A DNA stretch of 64,000 nucleotides from Marsupella aquatica (lineage: Eukaryota; Marchantiophyta), in assembly GCA_973895155.1 (NCBI GenBank), contig OZ316897.1:7378001-7442000 (forward strand). The letters are read 5' to 3'. Shown piece by piece: positions 11,016 to 21,860 of this stretch; position 1 is the first letter of the stretch; each line of letters opens with the position of its first letter. Below the pieces are notes generated by a model, which worked only from the letters and a program-made list of their open reading frames with translations, did not search any database and was not told the DNA's origin. The position numbers and the translations under genes were made by a program.

Positions 11016-13320
11016 CTTCACGATTGACGTGATGGTGGAGTCCGAACTTACGACGCGACCAATACTCGCAATTATCCCGTCGAATATGGTGGACCGCCAA
11101 CAATTGAGGATGAATCTTGCATTGATGGGCCTGAAGAAATTACTTCGCTTCCCTTGGAGGATGTGCGAGTTCAGCCTCATCGATCAAGGTGTGTGGGACG
11201 CTGAGGAAGGAATCGGTGTCCGCTCGCGTCCAAGTGTTTGGACTGAAGCGCTCATAGCGGGAGTCTACTCGACACCGACAACGGGCAAGGATTTGCAGAG
11301 GATTGATGGAGAGCCCCGAGCTTATATAGAATCTTTCTTTGATCCTGAATCCTTTAAGAGGCGAAATGGTTGGGTAACCGCGGACTGTTTAGTTACCTCT
11401 TTGCAGCATCTTTTTTGATTTCTGTCACCAATTTTCATTCCAGAGAGTCAGACACACATTACCCTTTCTTTCGTTGCCACCGTTATCTCTTCATTAGAAC
11501 AGAAGCAGACCATCAATTGGACGAAGATCTTATATAGGGTAATTCATACTCAGGTAAAGAACTTTCGTAGCAGGTTGCAAGCTGGAAAGTTGAGATTTAC
11601 CAACTTGACTCCCTATCTAGCTCACATTTATCACAAGCATAAATGTCTGCTCCTCTCAGAGAAAGTCTTCTATCGTACCCATCGGAGCGCATCTACCTGT
11701 GAAGCAAATGAGTTACCGGAAGTACGAGAAGTCCGATCCAGTTCAACACTGGTGGCGTTATGCGAACTCCTCACTTGCGAAGAATCTGAGCTGGTAAATG
11801 AAGTTCGGAGACTGAAAGAGACAAGAGAACCAGTTGGCGGAAAAGACGAGCCAATTCTTTCCCACCCATCAGAGGATCAAGATCTCGATCAGGACAATTC
11901 TGCTTTTAGAGCGAATGACGAAGACAGGATGGATGTGGATGAAGAAAGCTTACCAGGAGAATCTCCTCAACAATATACTACTGCAACGGATGGGTATGAT
12001 AAAACTTGACAGAACCCTGCTTCACCACCCATGGAAATGAGTAATAATGCTTTAAAAGCTTTACATGAGTATAATTCGGAAGATTCTCGTAGTCCCTCCC
12101 CAAGCCTAGATGTGGTTCCTCTTGTACAACAATCAGTGGAACCTCCGGCGGTATTATGCACGGAGCTCGTAAAGTTGTTTAAGGCTGATTTAGAGGACAA
12201 AATAGTAGATGTAGAAGGAGTAGCTGAACAACCGACCCCACCTAATTTTGTCACGCCATTTCCTATGTGGCCGACCCCCGAAACTAGGATAACAGTTGCT
12301 CTGATTATGTTTGAGGAGTTAGCAGAAGCATTGGCGAGAAAAGGACCTCCTCCACTCCCATCTGTTGATTGGGTTTCTCCAGCTTACCTTCTAGAGGAGA
12401 GATTGCTTGAGTCTCAACATAGTCAACAAACCACTCCATCTCTCGGGCCTTCAAGCAATTTAGGGCTACCTAAGACCAAGAGTGTATCTCCACCCATACC
12501 TTTGTCTGGAACACCTGATTTGGCATTTAGCTCTGCATCAGCTTCTATCTTACTAGATTCAAGCAGAGATAAGGGTATTCGGATATCACTTGGAGATGAG
12601 AGTTCACTTATTACGGAGCAATTTCAAGTAACATATACTCAAAGACCTCGGAAAAGGTTGCGTCGTGTAAGAAATCAACAGATCTTTCATGAGGCGAATT
12701 CACCGGATTTTGAGCAGCTGGAGCCAATCAACACGACAATGGGGAATTTTTCTCCACCTCCTGCATCTTCGTCTCCTATTGTACTATCATGTTGGCCTAC
12801 TAGGGAGTTGGTGATACCTTCTTCGAACCCAGACATTATTTTTCGTTGGAAAGGAGCTCCAAGCGATGGAGAGGAAGATGAAGATCCTCGTATTATCAGA
12901 GTACCTCCCAGACTTTGGCACACAGTGGTACTACCATCCCTGATTCCTATACCTAACCTTGCTTCAATTCATAAGTGGGAGAAGAAAGATTTTCGGATAG
13001 ATTTTTGGCATTTAGAGATGGAGAGTATATTTGAACAACAGCAGATTTTGGCAAGTACATATCATCCAAGCATTCGTTCTTTGATTTGTACATATAAACC
13101 TAGTAGGGCAGTTTCTCCAATTGACAAGGAGAGACGACATAAGTTTTCGGAGTTTGAAATTTGGTGTTGGGTGTATATGCTCCGCCGAACTGAAGCCCCT
13201 TTTCCGCCAATTGCTCCTGAATTCCTTGGCCATACCAATACTCTGTTTGGGTCTGCCATGAAGGGTATATTGTTCCGCATAAGTACGAGAAAGAGCTTGT
13301 TAAGCTACGAGAATAGTTGA
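10963..13320 (+). pseudogene. Gypsy-1 extra ORF downstream of integrase, function unknown
   Basis: One frame stays open from about 10963 to 13320, some 786 codons, interrupted only by TGA at 11416 and TGA at 12007. I do not recognise the protein. The first third is hydrophobic/aromatic and ordered-looking (around IESFFDPESFKRRNGWVTAD and LYRVIHTQVKNFRSRL). The middle is acidic (about 11830-11960). The last third is Pro/Ser-rich with an ordered end (WCWVYMLRRTEAPFPPIAPE). At about 13260 a frameshift seems to lead into a short coiled coil (YEKELVKLRE). Some plant Gypsy lineages carry extra ORFs between integrase and the 3' LTR. A gag-like or structural role is possible, because a retropepsin-like segment follows, but this is inference. 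Sense-strand orientation and near-continuous openness argue that it was once coding. Confidence 0.6.
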
Positions 13321-13554
13321 TACGGAATAAGGCTATGAACTCTCTGCTCAAGGGTATAAGTCACTTAGGAGACTAGTAAGGTTACCTACTCCTCCTTTAT
13401 GGCCGGACGTTGTCACTCAAGGGTTGTTGAGCAGATAGCAGATTTGTAACCACTTCATGTATAAGATTTGAAAGGGCGTTTATTCCCTGGAGTATAAACG
13501 GATCTGATTGAAGTACTGAGCAACACTTATTCTGTTTGAGTCACCATGTGGACC

Positions 13555-13914
13555 GTAAAAGCTACTATGGATTGCTGTGATTCTCTCTCCCGCGCATTTC
13601 AGTATTCTCTTTAAGGGGAGATTAAATTGGAAGGACACACTATTCAGCACTTTGTTATTGACCCAGGCTCTGGAATAAATTTACTATCCCACAGACTGTT
13701 TCATCAATTAGTTCGCCAACACGTTTAGCCCATAAGTGCTCAAATCTCAATCGATGGACGATTAATTCAACTTTGGGGCAGAGTAGAACAAGTGTCATTA
13801 CAAATTGGAGAAGAATTTTATGACCTCGATTTTTATATTGTGAACCCCAATGACAGCCATATTCCATCAATGGTCTTGAGTACCACTTGGATTCCCAAAC
13901 CAGAAGATTTTTGA
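13555..13914 (+). pseudogene. Second retropepsin-like domain at the 3' end of Gypsy-1
   Basis: In the same frame as the extra ORF, a segment reads IQHFVIDPGSGINLLSHRLF at 13642-13701. This has the hallmark of an aspartic protease active-site loop (hydrophobic, hydrophobic, Asp, x, Gly, Ser, x, hydrophobic). It is followed by a beta-rich part (ISIDGRLIQLWGRVEQVSLQ) and ends with SMVLSTTWIPK (about 13870), in the place of the V-L-L-G-R-P-W-L strand of the element's own protease. Stops: TAA near 13612 and TAG at 13726. The Pro in DPGS is unusual for an active enzyme. It differs clearly from the 7100-7640 protease, so it is not a recent duplication. Confidence 0.55.
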
Positions 13915-13974
13915 TGAAGAACCCAGCACTGGTCTTTAATCAAAGCGTGGTTATCTTGTGCGGACACGGCAAAA

Positions 13975-13988
13975 TTTAAGTGGAGGGC
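13975..13988 (+). other. Gypsy-1 polypurine tract
   Basis: TTTAAGTGGAGGGC lies two bases before the 3' LTR start, the expected plus-strand primer position. It duplicates 10837-10850. Confidence 0.85.
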
Positions 13989-13990
13989 TA

Positions 13991-15239
13991 TGTGGAATGG
14001 CGGTCTCTACCATTTGTGTTGGAAGACGGTTTATTTTTGACATTTTTCAAGCATTTGTTCTATTCTGGACGCTAAATAGAAGCGACTGCCCTCATCGACC
14101 ATTTCTCGACCGACGCTTACAGAAGCGTCCGCTCTTACCCGGTGATTTACCCTCGATGCTTTCAGTAGCGTCGACTATTCCCGAGTACTTTAACTCACGA
14201 TGCCTTCTAAAAGCGTCCACTCTGACTCGACGCTCAGATGCGTCCATCCACACTTGACGCTTTTAGAAGCGTCCCTCATTTTCTGATACTTAGATTTAGC
14301 TTTCGAAATAGATTACAAATATAGTAGTATTTTCCCGACCTCTAAGTACTTATGCTGTACTTTCCTCATACTTAGTTCAAGTTCAACAGGCATAGCTTTT
14401 CATATTTCCTTCATTTTAGGACCTTAACACTTAATAAGACAGAGTAGGATGCTCATTTGAACCAAAGAGAGAGAGTCATAGATAACACTATATTCAGAAT
14501 TGGATATTCTGAATAGTTCCTCCTCCTTCCATTATAACAAGGCATGTTGAGAGTGCGTTGTATGGAAGTAAAGCAGCATTTGTTTGAAGTTGTGATTGAA
14601 TCTCATAAATTCTTGTGGTAATTGAATTCAGTTACAGACTTCTGAGGATCGTATTGAATTCACTGCTAGGCTTGCTTGTAGAGTCAAGAATCGCTAGCAA
14701 ATTCAAGAGTAGTTGTTGATAAATGAGAAGTGAAATTGGATTCTCAGAGTATTCAGTACCGTTGCTTGTTTCTGGAATATGACTTAGAGTTTGACTGAAT
14801 TGGGCAATGCTGATGTCAAACCGCGTTGACGGCATTTTAAGGCATATCATTACATTTGCAACCAGAAAGCTGCTTTGTTTATCAGATTGAGAACTTCATC
14901 TCTGTACAATTTTGTATCTTCAGAAGAAAGATTGATGAGTTGAGAGATTTTAGGCATGTTTATATTGAGACCAAGTCCTTTCTGAAGGTGTGGCAATAAT
15001 TTACTAGAGTCTCGGAGACTGGAATCATTTCCTTTCTAGTCTGTAAATCTGAAGTTAAGTTACTTTTATATTTTGTTTACTTTATTTTGTTGAGAAGTAA
15101 GAAAAGTGTAGAGCTGTGAGTTCTACATCACTCAAAATGATGAAAATTATTCAATTCATACCAAAATACGTTCTTTAAGGGATCAGAACCTCGGTTTTAA
15201 GTGAGAAATTACACTTTTAATACTTATTGCTATACGACA
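13991..15239 (+). repeat. Gypsy-1 3' LTR
   Basis: 1249 bp, TGTGGAATGG...TACGACA, matching the 5' LTR almost throughout, including the hairpin array at about 14065-14277. The right target duplication AGTGC follows at 15240-15244. Confidence 0.95.
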
Positions 15240-15372
15240 AGTGCAGTAAAGCTCATATGTGTTCCCGTGGATGTAGCCTCATGTGGAGGTGAACCACATA
15301 TCTCTCTGTGTTGACTCTTGTGCGTTGGATGGTTCATGGGCTTGCCATTGCGATTGTCGTCTATACTCAACA
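15240..15372 (+). repeat. Copia-1 3' LTR, right segment
   Basis: AGTGC (duplicated target) and then the rest of the Copia-1 LTR, ending CTCAACA. Its sequence (cagtaaagctc..., ...gttgactcttgtgcgttgga in part) aligns with the ends of the LTR copies at 46086-46212 and 58823-58953. Confidence 0.9.
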
Positions 15373-15990
15373 ACTTAGTTTCATGTGGTTGTCATTCATG
15401 ATGTTGTGTCTATTTCTTGTGTTCAATGTGTTATACTTCTAAAGTGATGATGAATGTGAGTGTTTATATGTATTGCAATGTGGAGTGTTCATGAATTGAC
15501 AATCTCTCTTTATGAACTGTTACACAATTCTTACCTTCCATTATTGGATTAGTCATGGTCGGGGTCATGGTTGCAACTTCCCCACATTCCATCTAAATTG
15601 TATTATTTATAAACATGACTATGTATGGACCCAAATAGTTGTGTTGTGAGACCCGGACCACAGACTATCGTGGTCTATTATGTGACACTATATAGTCACA
15701 TGTTAGTCGTTGTTAACAAGGTTTACTTCTAAGTGCAACTAAGTCATGAACATGACTTACCTTGTGACTAATTAAAGTCATATTATAGTCACATAGCAAC
15801 AAGGCTAGACTCCATGATGGAGTCATGGACCAGTCACAAATGGGTATCAAGAGAGTCACAAACTTGTGTATCAATAGTGACTTCTATTTTTTGGTCTCAA
15901 CTTTTGCAACTCCAAAGGTCACAGCTTGGGTCACATCACGTTGAGTCACAATGAAGTCACATGAGCCAAAAGGAGTCACATATTGCGGTC
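15373..15990. other. Gene-free stretch with dense GTCAC/GTGAC motifs
   Basis: No coding signal. From about 15680 to 15985 the pentamer GTCAC or its complement GTGAC recurs about fifteen times (often as agtcacat or gagtcaca), at irregular spacing. The stretch abuts the broken 3' end of Gypsy-2. Confidence 0.6.
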
Positions 15991-15994
15991 TTAG

Positions 15995-16835
15995 ATTACT
16001 TTGGATTCTTCTAGTGATGGTTTCCTCCCATCAAAACCTCTTGGCTCTCTGTAGAACCTTGTCACGCTCCTTGGCATCAATACTGCCAACAATAGAACCA
16101 CTGCGCAAATTTTCCAACATTTGCACATCATTGTGAATATCTTGTTATCTAGAAGTTACCTCACCAACATCCACATCAATCTGAAGACTCATCATCCACT
16201 CCATCCAATGAGGTAGAGTCCACAGATCCACTGTATGCTAGCACCCAACAAAGAAAGACAGATGCATGCCATCCTGGCACCATCTCCTTATCTGACTCAT
16301 CATGCCATCTAGCTCTAGCCTCATCCTGCTGACTAGTACATGGGTTGCGACTCAACCCATCTGCATCCAAGTTCACATCTCCAAGTCTATGTACAACCTA
16401 GAAATCATACTCCTGCAACAACAATGCCCATCTTGCAAGCTTCCCAGTAAGCTTGTCAGACTCCATTAACCACTTGAGAGGCTGATGATCAGTGATCAAA
16501 GTAAAAGGATTACCAAACAAGTAATAGTGGAAGTGTGTCACAGCCCACACTGCTGCCAAACACTCTCCCTCATAAGAGCTATACTTAGCCTCTGTTGAAT
16601 TGTTTGATCTACTGACATATGCCACAACAAACTCATGCCCTTTGTCATCCTTCTGAGTCAGCACTGCTCCAAGTCCTACTCCACTCCAATTAGTGTGTAG
16701 CTGAAATGGTCTGCCTGAAATGGGTCTTCTCAAAATAGGGGATGATGCCAACCTTTGCTTCAAATTTTGAAAGGCATGCTCCTGGTCATCACCCCAAGTC
16801 CATTCCTGATCCAACTTAGTGAGTATGGTTCAAGG
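15995..16835 (-). pseudogene. Gypsy-2 RNase H and pre-integrase linker
   Basis: RNase H is read at 16814-16398. It begins FQNLKQRLASSPILRRP, continues with LHTNWSGVGLGAVLTQ (an Asn stands where the first catalytic Asp is expected, in LHTDWS-type motifs), YSSYEGECLAAVWAVTHF and ITDHQPLKWLM, and ends GKLARWALLLQEYDF. The next piece NLDADGLSRNP (about 16375) is the standard end of the RNase H/linker. Weak similarity to the N-terminal linker (ERDKVLQRAKRF, about 16060) runs to about 16000 and then stops. Confidence 0.85.
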
Positions 16836-17700
16836 TTTAGCAAGTGGCGAAATCCTTTATCATACCTCCTGTAGTAGCTCGCCAATCCCAAGAATGCACA
16901 AACTTTTCTCACATCAATAGGATGAGAAATCTGTGTAATGGCCTCCACTTTACTAGTAAGTCTACTATACACCCAATCCCCTTGGGTATATAGTGTGGCC
17001 CAAATACTCAATTTGGTCTTGGAAGAACTGACACTTGCCAAGATGGAGCTTCAACCCATGTGCTCTCAATCTCTCCAACACAATCTACAAGTGATGTTGA
17101 TGTTCTTCCACAGTAGAAGAATAGACCAAAATATCATCAATATAACATCTGACAAAATCCAAACTTGCGAGGATTCAATCCATGACTCTTTGGAACTTAG
17201 CTGGTGCATTCTTCAACCCAAATGGTAAGAGCAACCACTGATACAAACAATCTTTGCCATAAGAATCCATCCCCCAGAATGTTGTCTTGGACCTGTCAGC
17301 ATGCCTAATTGGAAGCTGATGGTACCCTGCTCTCAGATCCAATGAATTGAAAACCTTTGCATACCCCACAACATCAAAGATCTCCTCAGGTGTGCACATA
17401 GCATATCAATCAGATTTTTTTTGGCAATTAATAGGTCTGTAATCACCACACATGCGCCTATCTGTGTAATTTCTATGCACATCCTTCTTGGCTGGCATCA
17501 CTATGGCAGATGCATACTCCCCATATGAAATCTCCACCAATCCAGCCTCCAACAAATCTTGAGTTCTACTTTGAATCAAAGCTCTCTCCATGTCACTATA
17601 ACAATATGGTCTACGAAAGATTGGCGCATCACTAGCCAATTCAATCTGAATACCAAGGCCTTTCAATGTCCCACATCCTTCATGCTAAATGCAAAACAAT
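16835..17700 (-). pseudogene. Gypsy-2 reverse transcriptase
   Basis: Motifs on the minus strand: LASDAPIFRRPYCYSDMER (17633-17577), GLVEISYGEYASAIVMPAKK, then CGDYRPIN (about 17445), FNSLDLRAGYHQLPIRHADR (17360-17301), LPFGLKNAPAKFQRVMD (17225-17175), catalytic YIDD (17144-17133) and LGLASYYRRY (about 16880). Frameshifts lie near 17400 and between 17133 and 17040, and a stop near 16830, so no full RT can be made. Confidence 0.9.
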
Positions 17701-17954
17701 TCCAATAACTCTTCAAGAATCAATGCATGCGATGTCTCTCATCCCCTGTCAACTTAGGACCAATTTGTGACTCCCAACTCTCCACCAGATCCCTAATATC
17801 TTTTTGTAGGGTAGAAGAGATAGTCGATGATTGCTATTTAGCAGTCTCTTCCTGCTCAACAATCTGTCCAACCTTGGCCAATCTTGCCATAGGTCCATGG
17901 ACTGTCTGCTCACCCCCAATTGTGGTCATCACTATCTTAGTGGACCGCAAGCTC

Positions 17955-18970
17955 ACCAATGGGCGATGAGTAACACCAGCAGAGTGCATCCGCAACTGTT
18001 CAGCTACTCCCAAGCTGATAATCCAAGTCAAGCAATTCAAATCCATTGCTTGACCAAGGACCTGGTGGCGTGAACTCTCTAACACCGAGGCAACTATAGT
18101 GGTGCTTGTCAAAAATCCCATAGCACGCTCCCTCTCATCAGTAGTAGGTTCCACTAATTGTTGAAGAGTTGTGTCCCACACAAGTCCAAGGCCACTTGCT
18201 TTGAATGCATATGAAGCAGAGTGGCTCACAAGAGTGGGTAATGCACAACGTAGGCGCCCAACTACATTGACCACTGCCAATGGAGGTCTATCAGGTTCGG
18301 TCACACCCTGTGCACGATGCCCTAGATCCAAAATATCATCCACCACGAAGGCTGTTGAGCATGGATGATGTCCAATGCATGCTTCAGCACCTCACATGGG
18401 ATCAAATTAGTCCACCAGAAGCGTGGACGATGTGCACGAGAACCCACATGTGCAACATCCAATAACACAACATCTCCAATCCAAGACCTCACCTGGTGAA
18501 CACTGGCAACAATTTGACGACAATCATCACCTAACAATGGCACATTCTCCAAAATGTATGCTGGAGACTGTGTCTGATGTAGTTGGAGATGACGCAACAC
18601 CCGTAACATCTCCCAAAACAATGCAGAGTGTGGATCATGAAGTCCATGCCCAATGCCAACTCTAGATTGGCCCCGACATGACCAACCAACACCAAATCAA
18701 TGGGGCCAACACAATGCAAATGATCCACCCCCAACAATGAAATATCAGCAGGTAGTGCATACTGATATCCATGAACAACATCTACTAACAGCAACTGTGG
18801 ATATGTATCCACCAACATAGCCACATAACGCAATGAGACCCTCCGTGCTATCTCATCTGTCTCCACATACAAATAACGACGCACAAGAATTCCTGCCTAA
18901 AGAACAACAACCAATCTAGTGTTAATCCCACCAAATGATCCAACAAACAAATACCATCCAGTGGATACTG
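17955..18970 (-). pseudogene. C5 DNA methyltransferase (DNMT-like) carried by Gypsy-2
   Basis: Conserved blocks appear in order on the minus strand, in three shifting frames. Motif I, the S-adenosylmethionine loop, around 18955-18905 reads FGGINT with a downstream RRYLYVETDEIARR. GPIDLVLVG (18709-18683) precedes the motif IV site. The catalytic-Cys codon TGT is present at 18678-18676, but the frame is lost just before it. LFWEMLRVLRHL, then AYILENVPLL (motif VI ENV at 18549-18541). SRAHRPRFWWTNL (motif VIII, about 18438). A variable region. ERERAMGF (18136-18113) and SRHQVLGQAMDLN (motifs IX/X, 18073-18035). The order and the RERAMGF...LLGQAM end resemble DNMT3-type more than Dam- or CMT-type enzymes; no chromodomain or BAH domain is visible. 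It lies between protease and RT in the same orientation. Such an enzyme would methylate cytosines in DNA; this copy is dead. Confidence 0.8.
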
Positions 18971-19329
18971 CCAAGCGATAGGAGTGGTATCCAATGGTGA
19001 AAGAGTCACCGGCCCATCTGCAAGAGACTACTTTGCTCCTGATTGTGGTGTAAAAGTATGATGCCATGCGCCATGTACCAATCGTGCTGCTGCCTATGGC
19101 AAGGCCTGTCCAGTGCCCCACACTGGTGGCGCCACACTGCCAATAGGTAATCCCTATAGGATCTGCTCCTCATGTGACTCCTCCAATGGTGGAACATATG
19201 TTGCATGCACATTACCCTCAATCAAATCATCAGGTCCAGTAATCACACCACTGAATGTTGCCAAAGACAAGTGTGGATTTAGGGCCTCCCATAGGTCGAC
19301 TAAATTGCATTGGCAACCTGCTCAATCGA

Positions 19330-19934
19330 GCATCTCCTGACTACCAACCAGGTCTATATGACACTGATTCATCCCAAAAATCAAGAATAAATCACATGGG
19401 GTAGAGCACTGTACATCCCACCAACACATCATATGACTCTGCCTTAGTCAAAATAGCTCGCGCTTGTATCTGTGAGCTATCTGTCATATGACCTTCTTGA
19501 ATCGTTAAATCAAGTGGTCTCCTGGTGATATGCTGTGTAGATGTAGGTCCCCCCAATGAAGTTTGAATGGGAAAGGGACACTCCTCCAAATCATTTGGAC
19601 GCAATCCCAATCCTTGTATCGCAGACTTGCCCAACATCAAGGGCTGAGCACCAATATCTAGTAACACTCTCTCTAGCTGGTATACTGCTCCAGAAGGCCC
19701 AACTAATTGGAAGATACCACTCCGATTATCCAATGACACAACACTAGGTTTAAACCTAGTCCTTTCAAATGCAGGGTGTGCTGGTAAATACACCAACCTC
19801 GCTACTGTTGCATGCCATGTCTCACTAGTAGCAGTAGGTGGCATGGTCTTCATTGCTTCAACACTACAAGCTGCTTTTGCATGGGAAGCAACAACTGGAG
19901 TGTCCTCATAGAGTGTAGCTACCAATCTAAACAC
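19330..19934 (-). pseudogene. Gypsy-2 retropepsin
   Basis: The minus-strand frame 19934-19392 is open for 180 codons. It contains VLLDIGAQPLMLGKSAIQ (about 19660), with D-I-G-A in place of D-T/S-G-A, and DVLVGCTVLYPM (about 19430), the second protease strand (usually D-V-L-I/L-G). The stop at 19392 interrupts a frame that clearly continues (LDFWDESVSYRPGWQSGDAR, down to about 19330). Between here and motif I of the methyltransferase (19330-18970) the reading is broken and unassigned. Confidence 0.8.
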
Positions 19935-20009
19935 TTATGCAGGACCAATTCCCAAGTTCAACATGTTTGCCGCTAAAAATAATGGGTGCGCACTATGGCA
20001 GTAACCGCC

Positions 20010-21860
20010 CCCAATAGGGTACTTGTCATCCCTGCTGCATCACTACCTGATTTTGCCAACTTACCCCCACTAGGGTTTGTCCGAACCGGGTTCATAGAGG
20101 CAGTCTGCAATGTCTTTGACAATCTATGTGAAAGACTGGGGAAGCTTTGTTAGACGATGAGCATCCCCTCTCTGAGGATCCAACTCCACAACGGCTCCTC
20201 TAGGTTCAAGAGCTTTTGCTGCTCCCCGTGTCAAAGTTGCTGATGCATCAATGTGTGCAGTGCCACACATAAATCCCATGGTGGCAAGGTCTCCATTAGC
20301 TCCATAAGATGTGGAAGGACCATGGGATGTAGATGCCCCATCACCAGAAGTAGGTCTCACTTGGGAACTAGCCATGGCAGCTAGCTATTGCTCCAATTGA
20401 GCAATTTTAGCATCCTTTGGATCTATGATTACAATAGGGGCAGCGTTACCTCCCTGTCTTCCTGCATGTGGCATGCCATGGCCATGTCCACCACCTCTAC
20501 CTCCTTCTTCTCTTCATGTGTACGGGATCCTCCCCTCCGTAACTCAGGGTGGAGTGAGAAACACCTATCCTTGGTGTGTCCAAGAGCTCCACAATCATCA
20601 CAATGTTATTGATCAGGCGCTGATGCTCTCCCTGATCCTCTATGATCTGGGCAATATCTTTGTGCATGATCCCCACCATAGGTCCAACATCCTGACTGCT
20701 GTCTAGCATAAGAGGGCACAGGTCTTTGGCTGGTAGACTCTCGTGCAGTGGGCTTCTCCCTCTGGCTCTTTTGTGCAGTAGGTTGTGGTGTGGATGTACA
20801 TGTAGCCGTTGGCGCTTTCTGGGTAAATCCAAAAGTCACCACCTTCTCATTCACCATATTGAGTTCAATGTACTCAGAAAGTGCAAAAACAACTGCCAAT
20901 GTAGAATCTGAATCCCTAAGTAGAGTGACATCCCTCACTCTACGCCACAACTCCCTATCCAAAATGGCATACCAAAACTGGACTGCCTGGGCCTCTGTCA
21001 CTCTCTTCATGATGTTAATCAATCTCCTCATATGGGTGTATGCCTCATGTAGACTCTCTCCAGTCTTACGCTGAAACTTCTACAAACCCTTCAACTTATC
21101 TGTTCTCACACCCTGGTAGTTCTGGCGCAATACCTCAAAGAACTCCACCATAGGGTTAAATGCTGGCATAGCTGTAGCTCTTGACACTACAGCACCAGTA
21201 GTAGTGGAAGTGGATGCTGCTAAGGTGCTAGTCTAACTAGTGCTGCTAGGGGAAGCAGCAACAGTAGCAGCAATAGCAACAACAAGAGCAGCAGAAGTAG
21301 CAACAGGTTGGGCACTTGTACTTGTGCCATAGGTGATGGATACATAATTGGATGACCAATGTTGTCTCCATGCCTCAATGTCCAGCAAATGAGCCTTCCA
21401 AAACTCATGGTAATCATCCATGGGTGGTCCCTCCAAATGCTGAAATAATCCCTTCCATGCCATGAAGGGTGTGAACAACATGGCATTATGTAATGTCTGC
21501 AGGTCGCACCGCGTATCAAACTCCTAGATGAAATCATCTAAGTCAATGGTGCCAACTGTACCAAAGAATCTCCTTAGGCCCTTTGTGGCCCCATACATCT
21601 TCTCCATATGCCACAGCAACGGCGCAACCACCTGGTGATGAGGAGAACTGGTAACAGAATCTTTGTTTGAATCACTATCTGAAATAGCATTGCTGACTGC
21701 TACCAAAGCTGTTGGCCAAAACTGCGCCCCACTCTGAGTGAAACCGGTCCATCGTCCATCGGGTAACCCATCAGCACCAAAAGAATCCGTGGTGACCAAC
21801 CTAACCTAATCTATGTGCTAACCCTAAGGGCAATCTGTCCCTATCAGCACCACAAGCACT
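20010..21860 (-). pseudogene. Gypsy-2 gag
   Basis: Pieces in shifting frames on the minus strand. A long Ser/Ala-rich and capsid-like part covers 21799-21200 (MEKMYGATKGLRRFFGTVG, then FMAWKGLFQHLEGPP). A gag core follows at 21150-20860 (FFEVLRQNYQGV; LHEAYTHMRRLINIMKRVTE; QFWYAILDRELWRRVRDV). A first zinc knuckle at about 20690 reads CWTYGGDHAQRYC, with Tyr at the second Cys. A second, CDDCGALGHTKDRC, lies at about 20600-20560. The downstream spacer to 20010 is full of stops. A poly-Leu/Ala (CTG/GCT-type) tract at about 21245-21300 is low complexity. Confidence 0.8.

Larger units (their letters stand above)
2244..15239 (+). mobile_element. Gypsy-1: full-length Ty3/Gypsy retrotransposon with extra 3' module
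   Basis: The element is bounded by two near-identical LTRs (2244-3491 and 13991-15239). It is flanked by the perfect 5-bp target duplication AGTGC (2239-2243 and 15240-15244). Order: LTR, primer-binding site, long leader, gag, protease, RT, RNase H, integrase, a first polypurine tract, an extra ORF, a second retropepsin-like domain, a second polypurine tract, LTR. Integrase lying after RNase H is the Gypsy arrangement. The zinc-knuckle gag, the primer-binding site beginning TGGCGCC and the long post-integrase region point towards the Tat/Athila-type non-chromoviral lineages, but no phylogeny was run. Pol has several in-frame stops, so this copy is not autonomous, although gag is open. It sits inside the Copia-1 LTR and is therefore younger than Copia-1. 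Confidence 0.95.
15995..21860 (-). mobile_element. Gypsy-2: 3'-truncated Ty3/Gypsy element carrying a DNA methyltransferase
   Basis: Read on the minus strand from 21860 down: gag with zinc knuckles, retropepsin, a C5 DNA methyltransferase, RT, RNase H, and the start of the linker before integrase. Integrase and the 3' LTR are missing: similarity stops around 16000, where the GTCAC-rich DNA begins. A 5' LTR is not identifiable upstream of gag. Every module is broken by frameshifts or stops, so this is an old copy. RT and RNase H are of Gypsy type, independent of Gypsy-1. Confidence 0.85.
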
